Shown in pieces: positions 50,850-59,964 of a stretch of DNA of 64,000 bases. Origin of the DNA: UBA7446 sp964014735. Its GTDB lineage: Bacteria > Bacteroidota > Bacteroidia > Flavobacteriales > Flavobacteriaceae. The notes under the pieces were generated by a model, which saw only the letters and a program-made list of their open reading frames with translations, did not search any database and was not told the DNA's origin. Location of the stretch: assembly GCA_964014735.1 (NCBI GenBank), contig CAXHBH010000007.1, forward strand, positions 6,996 to 70,995, in the 5' to 3' direction. Each line of letters starts with the position of its first letter. The stretch's first letter is position 1. A program made the translations under genes and the position numbers.

Positions 50850-52625
50850 ATGAAAACACCCAAAAGACTTTTTGATTTTATTGATATAATGGCAACTGAC
50901 AAGCCGCTAGAAAATGCTGTGAATTCAAAAACTACCGGGCAATGGGTTGGCTTATCCACGCCAGAAGTCAGAGAACTCGGCAACAACTTGAGCGCAAAGC
51001 TACTTTCATTGGGTGTTGCAGCAGGCGATAAAATTGCTATGATTTCATCTACTAACAGAACAGAGTGGGTACTTGCAGACTACGCCATGGCTCAAATTGG
51101 CGCTATAAATGTTCCAATCTATCCAACTATTTCTTCGGACGATTATGCCTATATTATGAATCACGCAGAGGTGAGATTCTGTTTTGTTTCTGATATTAAA
51201 GTATTAAATAAAGTGCGCGAAATTCAATCCAACTGTTCAAAAATTGAAAACGTATTTAGCTTTGATAAAATTGAGGGTTGTAATGCTTTTGAAAACTTGC
51301 TAACTAAAAAGCCAACAAAAGCACAACTTCAAGAAATTGAAGCCCGAAAAGAAGCTATTGATGAAGCGGACTTGGCAACCATCATCTATACTTCAGGAAC
51401 TACTGGAAAGCCAAAAGGGGTGATGTTAAGCCATCAAAATATTGTAAGCAATGTAATTGCTAGCCAAAAGAGATTGCCCTTAACATACGGGTACGCAAAA
51501 GCCTTGAGCTTTTTACCTATGTGCCACATCTACGAACGCATGCTTCTATATCTTTATTTTTATTCTGGGACGCAAATTTATTTTGCTGAGTCGTTAGAGA
51601 CTATTTCTGAAAACCTGAACGAAATTAAGCCTGAGTTCATGACAGCAGTACCCCGACTTTTAGAAAAGCTTTTTGATAAGATTATTGCCAAAGGAGAATT
51701 ACTAACTGGAATCAAAAAAAAATTATTTGATTGGGCGGTTGGACTCGGACTGCGTTATGAGCCATATGGCAAGAACGGCTGGTTTTATGAATTTCAGCTT
51801 AAAATTGCAAGAAAACTTATTTTCAAAAAATGGCAAGAGGCCCTAGGAGGTAATTTAACAACCATTGCATCGGGTAGTGCAGCGCTTCAGCCTAGGCTAG
51901 CACGCGTTTTTACTGCAGCAGGTATGACTGTGGCAGAAGGCTATGGTCTAACAGAAACATCCCCAGTTGTATCAGTCAACGATATGCGTAATTTTCAAAT
52001 GAAAATCGGCTCTGTTGGCACACTTTTAGATGATGTTGAAGTTAAAATTGCAAAAGATGGTGAAATCCTATGTAAAGGACCCAATGTCATGATAGGATAT
52101 TACAAGGATAAAGAAAAAACCAATGAAGTAATCAGAGATGGATACTTCCATACAGGAGATATTGGTCATATTGATTCTGATGGATTTTTAAAAATCACTG
52201 ATCGAAAAAAAGCAATGTTCAAGACCTCTGGAGGAAAATATATAGCACCACAAGTCATTGAAAATGCCATGAAACAATCTGTATATATAGAACAAATCAT
52301 GGTGATTGGTGAAAACCAAAAATTTCCAGCTGCTTTAATTCAACTAAACTATGAAGCCTTAGAAGCCTGGGCAAGAGAAAAACAACTACAACTTTCCGCT
52401 GACCAGACAACATGGTGTAAAAACGCTGTCATCCAAAACAAAGTTATGGATGAAGTGAATAGCATTAACGAACGTTTTGGCCAATGGGAAAAAGTAAAAG
52501 AAATACAACTTACACCGGATGTGTGGTCTGTAGATGATGGACAACTTACACCAACCATGAAGCTAAAGCGAAAAGTCATCAGGGAAAAATACAATTCACT
52601 AATAGAAAATATATATAGCGCATAA
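50850..52625 (+). CDS. Long-chain fatty acid-CoA ligase (AMP-forming)
   Basis: 591 residues. Activates fatty acids to acyl-CoA via acyl-AMP. Motifs: P-loop 'IIYTSGTTGKPKGVMLSHQN' (~178-197), 'EGYGLTETSPVVSVNDM' (~365-381), 'DGYFHTGDIGHIDSDGFLKITDRKKAMFKTSGGKYIAPQ' (~430-468). Closest in layout to the FadD15-like/Bacteroidota 'long-chain ligase' group. It sits directly upstream of the beta-oxidation operon and supplies its substrate, but is separated from it by the palindrome at 52624-52649, which overlaps its stop codon. Confidence 0.93.
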   Translation: MKTPKRLFDFIDIMATDKPLENAVNSKTTGQWVGLSTPEVRELGNNLSAKLLSLGVAAGDKIAMISSTNRTEWVLADYAMAQIGAINVPIYPTISSDDYAYIMNHAEVRFCFVSDIKVLNKVREIQSNCSKIENVFSFDKIEGCNAFENLLTKKPTKAQLQEIEARKEAIDEADLATIIYTSGTTGKPKGVMLSHQNIVSNVIASQKRLPLTYGYAKALSFLPMCHIYERMLLYLYFYSGTQIYFAESLETISENLNEIKPEFMTAVPRLLEKLFDKIIAKGELLTGIKKKLFDWAVGLGLRYEPYGKNGWFYEFQLKIARKLIFKKWQEALGGNLTTIASGSAALQPRLARVFTAAGMTVAEGYGLTETSPVVSVNDMRNFQMKIGSVGTLLDDVEVKIAKDGEILCKGPNVMIGYYKDKEKTNEVIRDGYFHTGDIGHIDSDGFLKITDRKKAMFKTSGGKYIAPQVIENAMKQSVYIEQIMVIGENQKFPAALIQLNYEALEAWAREKQLQLSADQTTWCKNAVIQNKVMDEVNSINERFGQWEKVKEIQLTPDVWSVDDGQLTPTMKLKRKVIREKYNSLIENIYSA

Positions 52626-52649
52626 AATACTATGCGTGCATAGTATTTT
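52624..52649. promoter_or_regulatory. Perfect palindrome before marR: likely operator and possible terminator
   Basis: AAAATACTATGC (52624-52635) and GCATAGTATTTT (52638-52649) are exact inverted copies two bases apart. It overlaps the stop codon of the acyl-CoA ligase and lies 4 bases upstream of the -7 element of the MarR gene, an ideal autoregulatory MarR operator. As RNA it could fold (11-pair stem, CGTG loop) and is followed by a T run, so it might also end the ligase transcript. Confidence 0.75.
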
Positions 52650-52653
52650 TTTG

Positions 52654-52661
52654 TATGTTTG
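52654..52661 (+). promoter_or_regulatory. -7 promoter element of marR, placed for a leaderless mRNA
   Basis: TATGTTTG is an exact TAnnTTTG match ending 4 bases before ATG 52666. Transcription would start at or next to the A of the ATG. The expected -33 region falls inside the palindrome. Confidence 0.55.
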
Positions 52662-52665
52662 GGGT

Positions 52666-53112
52666 ATGCAAATAACCACTTCGTACCCAACCGTTGACGC
52701 ACTATACCGAGCAGCATGGCAAGCCATTACCAAAATGTACAATGAAGAAGCTGCTAAATACGACACCTCAATGGCAACAGGTTTGGCGTTATTATCAATA
52801 GACCCTGTTCACGGAACTCCCTCAACGGCGATTGCACCAAAGATGGGCATGGAGGCCACCAGCCTTTCTAGAACACTAAAGACACTTGAAAACAAGGGAT
52901 TGATTGTTCGTGAACCGAATCCTGATGACGGCAGGAGCGTACTGCTTAAACTCACCACGGCGGGGCTAGAAAAAAGGGATTTGTCAAAATCCTTTGTTTT
53001 GAAATTTAATGAGCAAGTAACGCAAAACATCGATGCTAAAAAACTAGAGGCCTTTAGGCAGGTATCCGAAACCATCATCGAACTCATACAATCAAAAAAC
53101 ATTTACAAATAA
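52666..53112 (+). CDS. MarR family transcriptional regulator of the fatty-acid operon
   Basis: 148 residues from ATG 52666; a GTG at 52636 lies inside the palindrome and is rejected. A winged helix-turn-helix is clear: 'GLALLSIDPVHGTPSTAIAPKMGMEATSLSRTLKTLENKGLIVREPNPDDGRSVLLKLTTAGLE' (~38-101), with the wing 'DDGRSVLLKLT'. First gene of an operon with three beta-oxidation genes (7 bases to the next), so it probably represses them and itself from the palindrome and is released by acyl-CoA or a fatty acid; ligand inferred. Confidence 0.93.
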   Translation: MQITTSYPTVDALYRAAWQAITKMYNEEAAKYDTSMATGLALLSIDPVHGTPSTAIAPKMGMEATSLSRTLKTLENKGLIVREPNPDDGRSVLLKLTTAGLEKRDLSKSFVLKFNEQVTQNIDAKKLEAFRQVSETIIELIQSKNIYK

Positions 53113-53119
53113 CCTGCCT

Positions 53120-55525
53120 ATGAACAGACGTATAAAAAAAGTAGCCGTATTAGGGTCAGGAATCATGGGCGCTGGAATAGCCTGCCACTTTGCCAATATT
53201 GGTGTTGAGGTATTGCTGCTCGATATTGTTCCTAAAGAGCCAAATGATCTTGAAAAGAAAAAAGGTTTAGACACCACACACCCAGCGGTGCGTAACCGCA
53301 TTGTTACGACCAATCTAACGGCGGCCATCAAAAGCAAACCTGCACCGCTCTACCATCCAAACTTTAAGGAGCGCATCCAAACAGGTAATTTTGAAGACGA
53401 TATGTCCAAGCTTGCCGGCGTGGATTGGATTATCGAAGTCGTTGTAGAACGATTAGACATTAAGAAAATAGTTTTTGATCAAGTGGAACAGCACAGAGCG
53501 CAGGGAACATTAGTTAGTTCTAACACATCTGGTATTCCAATCAAATTTATGAATAAAGGAAGGTCAAAAGACTTTCAAGAACACTTTACGGTAACACATT
53601 TTTTTAACCCTCCTCGTTACCTCAAGTTGTTTGAAGTAGTGCCAGGGCCTAACTGTAAGGCTGAAGTTGTTGACTTCCTAATGGACTATGGTACCCGCTT
53701 TTTAGGCAAGTCGGCTGTGCTGGCCAAAGACACACCTGCCTTTATCGGTAACCGCATTGGCATCTTCTGTATTCAGAGTTTATTCCACCAAATGAAACCC
53801 ATGGAAATAACTGTGGAGGAAGTAGATAAACTAACCGGTCCTGTGATGGGACGACCCAAATCTGCCACCTTTAGAACGGTAGATGTTGTGGGGCTAGACA
53901 CCCTAGTGCATGTAGCCAAAGGCTTGCACGAAAACTGCCCGGACGACGAACGTCGTGACCGTTTTGTATTGCCAGATTTTATCCAACAAATGATGGACGA
54001 GCAGTGGCTCGGAAGCAAATCGGGTCAAGGGTTTTACAAAAAAATCAAAGACAAGGACGGAACGTCTGAAATACAAGTATTGGACCTGGACACCATGACG
54101 TATCGCTCCAAAAAGAAAGTATCTTTTGCTACTCTTGAAAAAACAAAATCTGTTGAGCGTGTTGCTGATCGTTTTCCCATTTTGATAAGCGGGACAGACA
54201 AGGCAGCACAATTCTACCGCGCTATTTTGGGCGAAACCTTTGCTTATGTACAGTACCGCATTCTCGAAATATCTGATGCCCTTTACCAAATAGACGAAGC
54301 AATGAAGGCTGGTTTTGGCTGGGAACACGGCCCCTTCGAATTGTGGGATGCTGTCGGACTAACAGAAGGAATTGCGCTTATTAAGGAAGCTGGGCACCAA
54401 GTTGCCCCATGGATAGAAACATTGGCCACCACTGGCGCTACAGGCTTTTATCAGCTTAACGAAAACAAGCCGCACTATTACAATATTGAGAAAGAGAAAT
54501 TTGTGTCCGTTCCCGGACAAGAGGCCTTTATTATTTTGGATCACGTTAGAGAGAACGAGACCATCTGGCAAAATAAGGAATGCTCGGTAATAGACCTAGG
54601 AGATGGGATTTTAAATATAGAGTTTCGCTCAAAAATGAATACCATCGGTGCGGGTGTATTGCAGGGGATTAATAAGGGTATTGACCTTGCGGAACAAGGC
54701 TATGAAGGGGTTGTGATAGGCAATAACGGCACCAACTTCTCGGCAGGCGCCAACTTGGGCATGATATTCTTGCTAGCAGTAGAACAGGAATACGATGAGC
54801 TGAATATGGCCATTAAGTACTTCCAAGATACCATGATGCGGATGCGCTATTCGAGTGTACCCACAGTTGCTGCACCACACGGACTAACGCTTGGTGGGGG
54901 CTGCGAACTGTCCATGCATGCCGACAAAGTAGTGGCTGCTGCGGAAACCTACATCGGATTGGTAGAATTTGGCGTTGGAGTCATTCCTGGGGGTGGTGGT
55001 TCTAAGGAAATGACCTTGCGTGCGTCTGACATGTTCCGCAAAAACGACGTTGAGCTTAATGTGTTGCAAGAGCATTTCTTGGCCATAGGTATGGCAAAAG
55101 TGGCTACCTCGGCCTATGAAGCCTATGACTTTAGCATTTTACAGAAGGGGAAAGACATAGTTGTAGTCAACGGTAAACAGCAGCTGAACATTGCCAAGCA
55201 GGAAGCCCTGCTTATGGCGCAGCGCGGCTACACTCAACCCAAACAACGCACAGACATAAAAGTACTTGGAAAACAAGCTTTGGGCATGTTTTTGGTTGGT
55301 ACAGATAGTATGGAAGCGGGACACTACATTTCGGAGCACGATCAAAAAATCGCCAACAAACTTGCCTATGTGATGGCAGGAGGTGATCTGTCGCAAGCGA
55401 CGCAAGTAAGCGAACGCTATTTGCTGGACATCGAGCGTGAGGCTTTTTTATCGCTATGTGCCGAACGAAAAACATTGGAACGCATTCAACATATGCTCAA
55501 AACTGGCAAACCTTTACGCAACTAA
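53120..55525 (+). CDS. 3-hydroxyacyl-CoA dehydrogenase/enoyl-CoA hydratase (FadN-like order)
   Basis: 801 residues. NAD-binding domain at the N-terminus ('KVAVLGSGIMGAGIACHFANIGVEVLLLDI', ~7-36), HAD C-terminal domains (~195-300, with 'DVVGLDTLVHVAKGL'; ~360-440), then a crotonase-fold hydratase at the C-terminus (~490-700: 'NNGTNFSAGANLGMIF', 'APHGLTLGGGCELSMHADKVVAA', 'VGLIPGGGGSKEM'-like). Dehydrogenase-then-hydratase order is that of FadN, opposite to E. coli FadB. Catalyses two beta-oxidation steps. Markedly richer in G+C than the left half of the window. Confidence 0.95.
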   Translation: MNRRIKKVAVLGSGIMGAGIACHFANIGVEVLLLDIVPKEPNDLEKKKGLDTTHPAVRNRIVTTNLTAAIKSKPAPLYHPNFKERIQTGNFEDDMSKLAGVDWIIEVVVERLDIKKIVFDQVEQHRAQGTLVSSNTSGIPIKFMNKGRSKDFQEHFTVTHFFNPPRYLKLFEVVPGPNCKAEVVDFLMDYGTRFLGKSAVLAKDTPAFIGNRIGIFCIQSLFHQMKPMEITVEEVDKLTGPVMGRPKSATFRTVDVVGLDTLVHVAKGLHENCPDDERRDRFVLPDFIQQMMDEQWLGSKSGQGFYKKIKDKDGTSEIQVLDLDTMTYRSKKKVSFATLEKTKSVERVADRFPILISGTDKAAQFYRAILGETFAYVQYRILEISDALYQIDEAMKAGFGWEHGPFELWDAVGLTEGIALIKEAGHQVAPWIETLATTGATGFYQLNENKPHYYNIEKEKFVSVPGQEAFIILDHVRENETIWQNKECSVIDLGDGILNIEFRSKMNTIGAGVLQGINKGIDLAEQGYEGVVIGNNGTNFSAGANLGMIFLLAVEQEYDELNMAIKYFQDTMMRMRYSSVPTVAAPHGLTLGGGCELSMHADKVVAAAETYIGLVEFGVGVIPGGGGSKEMTLRASDMFRKNDVELNVLQEHFLAIGMAKVATSAYEAYDFSILQKGKDIVVVNGKQQLNIAKQEALLMAQRGYTQPKQRTDIKVLGKQALGMFLVGTDSMEAGHYISEHDQKIANKLAYVMAGGDLSQATQVSERYLLDIEREAFLSLCAERKTLERIQHMLKTGKPLRN

Positions 55526-55527
55526 TT

Positions 55528-56706
55528 ATGAAAACAGCTTATATCGTAAGGGCATATCGCACCGCCGTTGGAAAAGCACCACGGGGACTTTTCCGCTTTA
55601 AGCGTCCAGATGAACTGGCCGCAGAAACGGTTGCCCATCTCATGGACAGCATCCCTGAATTGGATAAAAAACGCATCGACGACGTCATTGTTGGAAATGC
55701 CATGCCCGAAGCAGAGCAAGGGCTTAACATGGCACGACTCATTTCGCTAATGGGACTGGAAACCGATACGGTTCCGGGCGTCACCGTTAACCGCTACTGC
55801 GCCTCGGGATTGGAAACCATTGCTATGGCTACTGCCAAGATTCAATCTGGTATGGCGGAATGCATCATCGCTGGTGGATCGGAAAGCATGAGTTATATCC
55901 CCTTTGGTGGATACAAACCAGTTCCCGATTATGAATTGGTAAAAAATGGAAAAGAAGATTATTATTGGGGTATGGGGCTTACGGCAGAGGCTGTAGCTAA
56001 AGAGTACAACATCTCACGGGAAGACCAAGACGCCTTTTCCTATGACTCACACCAAAAAGCGCTTGCGGCACTTAAAAGTGATGCCTTTAAAGACCAGATT
56101 GTACCCATCCATATTGAAGAAAACTACTTGGAAGGAAATACCAAGAAAACTCGCAACTATATAGTGGACACAGACGAAGGTCCACGTGCCGATACGGCCA
56201 TTGACAAATTGGCTAAACTACGTCCCGTATTTTCGGTTGGTGGCACCGTGACTGCTGGTAATGCCTCACAAACCAGCGATGGAGCAGCCATGGTATTGGT
56301 CATGAGCGAGGATATGGTCAAAGAGCTTGGGTTTACTCCTATTGCGCGTATGGTTAGTTATGCAGCAGCAGGCGTACCGCCACGTATTATGGGGATTGGT
56401 CCTGTAGCAGCCATTCCAAAAGCACTGAAGCAAGCAGGAATGAAACAAGAAGATATTGAGCTCATTGAGTTAAACGAGGCTTTTGCTTCTCAATCACTAG
56501 CGGTTATTCGTACGCTCGGACTAAATACTGACATCATCAATGTGAATGGAGGTGCTATAGCCCTTGGACATCCACTTGGGTGCACGGGCGCAAAGCTTTC
56601 GGTGCAGCTATTTGATGAAATGAAAAAGAGAGATAACAAATACGGTATGGTGACCATGTGTGTGGGAACAGGACAGGGCGCAGCCGGAATTTTTGAACGT
56701 TTATAA
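55528..56706 (+). CDS. fadA: Acetyl-CoA C-acyltransferase (thiolase, FadA type)
   Basis: 392 residues from ATG 55528, two bases after the preceding stop; the longer frame (55456) would overlap it. Ends beta-oxidation by thiolytic cleavage of 3-ketoacyl-CoA. Active-site Cys in 'TVNRYCASGLETIAMA' (~88-103), 'NEAFASQSLAV' (~344), 'NVNGGAIALGHPLGCTGAK' with His (~348-366), and the second cysteine 'MVTMCVGTGQGAAGIFE' (~376-392). Forms the alpha2beta2-type partner of the bifunctional enzyme upstream. Confidence 0.96.
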   Translation: MKTAYIVRAYRTAVGKAPRGLFRFKRPDELAAETVAHLMDSIPELDKKRIDDVIVGNAMPEAEQGLNMARLISLMGLETDTVPGVTVNRYCASGLETIAMATAKIQSGMAECIIAGGSESMSYIPFGGYKPVPDYELVKNGKEDYYWGMGLTAEAVAKEYNISREDQDAFSYDSHQKALAALKSDAFKDQIVPIHIEENYLEGNTKKTRNYIVDTDEGPRADTAIDKLAKLRPVFSVGGTVTAGNASQTSDGAAMVLVMSEDMVKELGFTPIARMVSYAAAGVPPRIMGIGPVAAIPKALKQAGMKQEDIELIELNEAFASQSLAVIRTLGLNTDIINVNGGAIALGHPLGCTGAKLSVQLFDEMKKRDNKYGMVTMCVGTGQGAAGIFERL

Positions 56707-56715
56707 CACCAACTT

Positions 56716-58518
56716 ATGGAAACAGCAGAACGTAAACTTACCCGTGGTGGTGCCTTTATACTAGAGGACACCAAAGTACAAGACATCTTCACTCCAGAAG
56801 AATTTAACGAAGAGCAGCGCATGATACGTGAAGTGATACAGGAATTTGTTGACCGTGAAGTTTGGCCTGCTCGTGAACGTTTTGACAACAAAGATTACGA
56901 TTACACCTTTGAGCTGATGCGCAAAATTGGCGAGATGGGCTTTTTGGGCGTTAGCGTACCCGAGGCTTATGGCGGCATGGGGATGGGTTTTGTTGACACC
57001 ATGCTGGTATGTGAATATATTTCGGGGGCTTCTGGTTCACTTTCCACTGCATTTGGTGCACACACTGGAATAGGCACCATGCCAATCGTACTCTACGGAA
57101 ATGAAGAGCAAAAGAAAAAGTATGTGCCTAAACTAGCCAGTGGCGAATGGATTGGTTGTTACTGTCTTACTGAACCCACAGCGGGTTCCGATGCCAATAG
57201 CGGTAAGACCAAAGCAGTACTTTCTGATGATGGCTCGCACTACCTTATTTCGGGTCAAAAAATATGGATTTCTAACGCGGGCTATGCCAACTTAATGATT
57301 GTTTTTGCACGTATTGAAGATGATAAAAATATCACCGGCTTTATTATTCCAAATGACCCAGAAAATGGAATTTCCATGGGTGAGGAAGAAAAAAAATTAG
57401 GCATCAATGCATCTTCTACCCGACAAGTTTTTTTTAGTGACACCAAAGTACCGGTTGAGAATATGTTATCGGAGCGTGGCAATGGGTTTAAGATTGCAAT
57501 GAATGCCCTTAACGTTGGGCGCATCAAGCTTGCAGTTGCCACCCTAGACGGTCAAAGACGTGTACTCAATGAGGCCATCAGTTTTGCTAATCAACGAGTA
57601 CAGTTTAAAACACCGATTGCACAGTTTGGTGCCATCAAACAAAAGCTCGCCAATATGGCGACGTTCTTGTATGCTGGTGAAGCAGCTTGCTACAGAGCAG
57701 CAAAAGATATTGAGGATCGGATCGCACTTCGTGATGCCGCTGGGAATAGTCACCAAGAAGCAGAACTAAAAGGAGTAGAGGAATACGTTATTGAGTGTTC
57801 TATCCTTAAAGTTGCTTGCTCAGAGCACACCCAAATTACTGCAGATGAGGGGATCCAAATTATGGGAGGTATGGGCTACTCAGCTGAAACACCAATGCAA
57901 ACGGCTTGGCGCGATACCCGAATCGCTCGAATCTACGAAGGAACCAACGAAATCAACCGTATACTATCGGTGGGTATGCTCATCAAAAAAGCCATGAAAG
58001 GACAACTGGATTTGATTGGTCCTGCCACAGCAGTGGGCGAAGAGCTTTTGGGTATTCCTGACTTTGCCATCCCTGATTTCTCGCTTCCTTTAAGCCAAGA
58101 AAAATATGTTCTAGCCAATCTCAAAAAGATATTTTTAATGATTGCTGGTGCTAGTGTTAAAAAGTATGGAACAGATCTAGATAAACATCAGCAATTGTTA
58201 TTGGCTGTCGCCGATATCTTAATCGAAATATATATGGCTGAATCGTCTTTATTAAGATCGGAAAAGAATGTGGGAACTTATGGATTGGAAGCTTATGAGT
58301 TTCAAGTAGCGATGAGTCAGTTGTACTTATTTCAAGCGGTTGAAAAAGTAACAACTAAAGGCCGTGAAGCCATTTTGTCTTTTGCAGATGGAGATGACCA
58401 AAAAGCTTTACTTATGGGACTTAAGAGATTTACGAAATACCATGAGTACCCTAATGTGATTGCTTTGCGAAATAAAGTATCTGAGAAATTAGCTTCTGAA
58501 AATGCTTATTGTTTTTAA
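56716..58518 (+). CDS. Acyl-CoA dehydrogenase
   Basis: 600 residues, longer than the ~380 of short ACADs because of a C-terminal helical extension (~430-600), as in the VLCAD/ACAD9-like group of bacteria. FAD/acyl-CoA signature: 'CYCLTEPTAGSDANSGKTKAV' (~155-175), 'KIWISNAGYANLMIVFARI' (~182-200), 'QIMGGMGYSAETPMQTAWRDTRIARIYEGTNEINRIL' (~380-416, catalytic Glu in the YEGTNE motif). First oxidation of beta-oxidation. Last gene of the operon, followed by an intrinsic terminator. Confidence 0.96.
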   Translation: METAERKLTRGGAFILEDTKVQDIFTPEEFNEEQRMIREVIQEFVDREVWPARERFDNKDYDYTFELMRKIGEMGFLGVSVPEAYGGMGMGFVDTMLVCEYISGASGSLSTAFGAHTGIGTMPIVLYGNEEQKKKYVPKLASGEWIGCYCLTEPTAGSDANSGKTKAVLSDDGSHYLISGQKIWISNAGYANLMIVFARIEDDKNITGFIIPNDPENGISMGEEEKKLGINASSTRQVFFSDTKVPVENMLSERGNGFKIAMNALNVGRIKLAVATLDGQRRVLNEAISFANQRVQFKTPIAQFGAIKQKLANMATFLYAGEAACYRAAKDIEDRIALRDAAGNSHQEAELKGVEEYVIECSILKVACSEHTQITADEGIQIMGGMGYSAETPMQTAWRDTRIARIYEGTNEINRILSVGMLIKKAMKGQLDLIGPATAVGEELLGIPDFAIPDFSLPLSQEKYVLANLKKIFLMIAGASVKKYGTDLDKHQQLLLAVADILIEIYMAESSLLRSEKNVGTYGLEAYEFQVAMSQLYLFQAVEKVTTKGREAILSFADGDDQKALLMGLKRFTKYHEYPNVIALRNKVSEKLASENAYCF

Positions 58519-58545
58519 ATAAAACTGTTTTCTAGTTAATTATAT

Positions 58546-58577
58546 AAAGCCAAGCCAAATGCCTGGCTTTATTTTTG
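58546..58577 (+). terminator. Intrinsic terminator of the fatty-acid operon
   Basis: AAAGCCA (58546-58552) can pair with TGGCTTT (58564-58570), followed by ATTTTTGTTTT. 28 bases past the acyl-CoA dehydrogenase stop. The rest of the gap (58578-58948) is AT-rich and shows no gene. Confidence 0.7.
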
Positions 58578-58948
58578 TTTTGTTAAACACAAAACTCATT
58601 AAAAAATAGAACTTTAAAGTGTGTTAAAATCATTTAAAATATAACCCAAGGCACCATTTTTTATTAAATTTGTTTTAAACAAATCCCAAGTCTATTTTAT
58701 TTTTCATGCATGACCTTGCGTTTACAGCCAAAGTTTATCCATTATTAAGCGCAGACACTAAATTTTAGTAGATTTATTGATTGGAAATCTCTAAAAATAA
58801 CTTAACGTTATTATGAAGCCTAGGGTTGCACAATTATTTTTAAAATGATACACCCAAATAAAAATATGAATACTGGTCATAACGTTGTATGTGGAGAGTT
58901 TCAAATTAAGTTCAAAAGATTATTGATTGGTAAACGGCTATCTAAAGG

Positions 58949-59926
58949 CTAAAGAAAACCTTTTTCTTTCATCCATTCATCGTTATACATTTTACCTACA
59001 TAACGACTACCAGAGTCATGTAGAAGCACCACTACTACATCGTCAGGGCCAAAATGTTTTCCGAGTTGTAAAACGCCCTTAACAGCAGCGCCACATGAGT
59101 TTCCAGCAAAGATACCTTCTTCACGTGCTAACTTCCGTGTATATATTGCAGCATCTTTGTCCGTGACTTTTTCAAAGCCATTAATAATCTCAAAGTTCAC
59201 ATTTTCGGGCAAAATATCTTCACCTATTCCTTCTGTGATATATGGGTATATTTCCTTTTCGTCAAAGATGCCGGTTTCGTGGTATTTTTTAAATACAGAG
59301 CCATAGGTGTCAATCCCCCATATTTTAATATCTGGATTTTGTTCTTTTAGGTATTTGCCAACGCCCGAAATGGTACCACCCGTTCCTACGCCAACTACAA
59401 AGTGTGTGACTTTACCCTCTGTTTGCCTCCAAATTTCAGGGCCTGTTTGTTCGTAATGCGCTACTGTATTAGACGGATTGTCGTATTGATTCACATACCA
59501 AGCATCAGGGGTTTCCTCACCAATGCGCTTCGAGGTTGAATAATAAGATCTTGGATCTTCGGGTGCAACATCTGTTGGGCAAATAATTACCTCTGCTCCA
59601 ACCGCACGTAGAATATCAAACTTTTCCTTGGATTGCTTATCTGTGGAAACACAAATCAATTTATAACCCTTAATAATAGCAGCAAGTGCTAATCCCATTC
59701 CTGTATTTCCTGAAGTACCTTCAACTATTGTTCCACCTGGTTTGAGACGCCCATCTGCCTCGGCATCTTCAACCATTTTTAAGGCCATTCGGTCTTTAAC
59801 AGAATTTCCAGGGTTGAAAAACTCAACCTTGGCCAATACTAAGGCATCTATCTCAGACGTTATTTTATTGAGCTTAATAAGCGGTGTATTTCCAATAGCA
59901 CCTAAGATATTGTCTATATATTGCAT
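58949..59926 (-). CDS. PLP-dependent cysteine synthase / cystathionine beta-synthase-like enzyme
   Basis: 325 residues. Fold-type II PLP enzyme: 'IGNTPLIKLNKI' (~12), the lysine motif 'FFNPGNSVKDRMALKMVEDAE' (~37-57), 'VEGTSGNTGMGLALA' (~68-82) and 'VGVGTGGTISGVGKYL' (~177-192). Features such as 'YEQTGPEIW', 'WGIDTYGS' and 'EGIGEDILPENV' are more like cystathionine beta-synthase than CysK, but the regulatory CBS domains are missing. It makes cysteine or cystathionine; which one is unresolved. Its promoter lies at 59931-59961, so close that the message may lack a leader. Confidence 0.9.
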   Translation of the reverse strand: MQYIDNILGAIGNTPLIKLNKITSEIDALVLAKVEFFNPGNSVKDRMALKMVEDAEADGRLKPGGTIVEGTSGNTGMGLALAAIIKGYKLICVSTDKQSKEKFDILRAVGAEVIICPTDVAPEDPRSYYSTSKRIGEETPDAWYVNQYDNPSNTVAHYEQTGPEIWRQTEGKVTHFVVGVGTGGTISGVGKYLKEQNPDIKIWGIDTYGSVFKKYHETGIFDEKEIYPYITEGIGEDILPENVNFEIINGFEKVTDKDAAIYTRKLAREEGIFAGNSCGAAVKGVLQLGKHFGPDDVVVVLLHDSGSRYVGKMYNDEWMKEKGFL

Positions 59927-59930
59927 AGTA

Positions 59931-59961
59931 CAAAGGTAAGTAATGAATATGCGCTAACCAA
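59931..59961 (-). promoter_or_regulatory. Promoter of the cysteine synthase gene (leaderless layout)
   Basis: On the minus strand TTG (complement of 59959-59961), a 20-base spacer and TACCTTTG (complement of 59931-59938) fit the Bacteroidota -33/-7 promoter. Only four bases (TACT) separate the -7 box from the ATG. Confidence 0.6.
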
Positions 59962-59964
59962 TGC

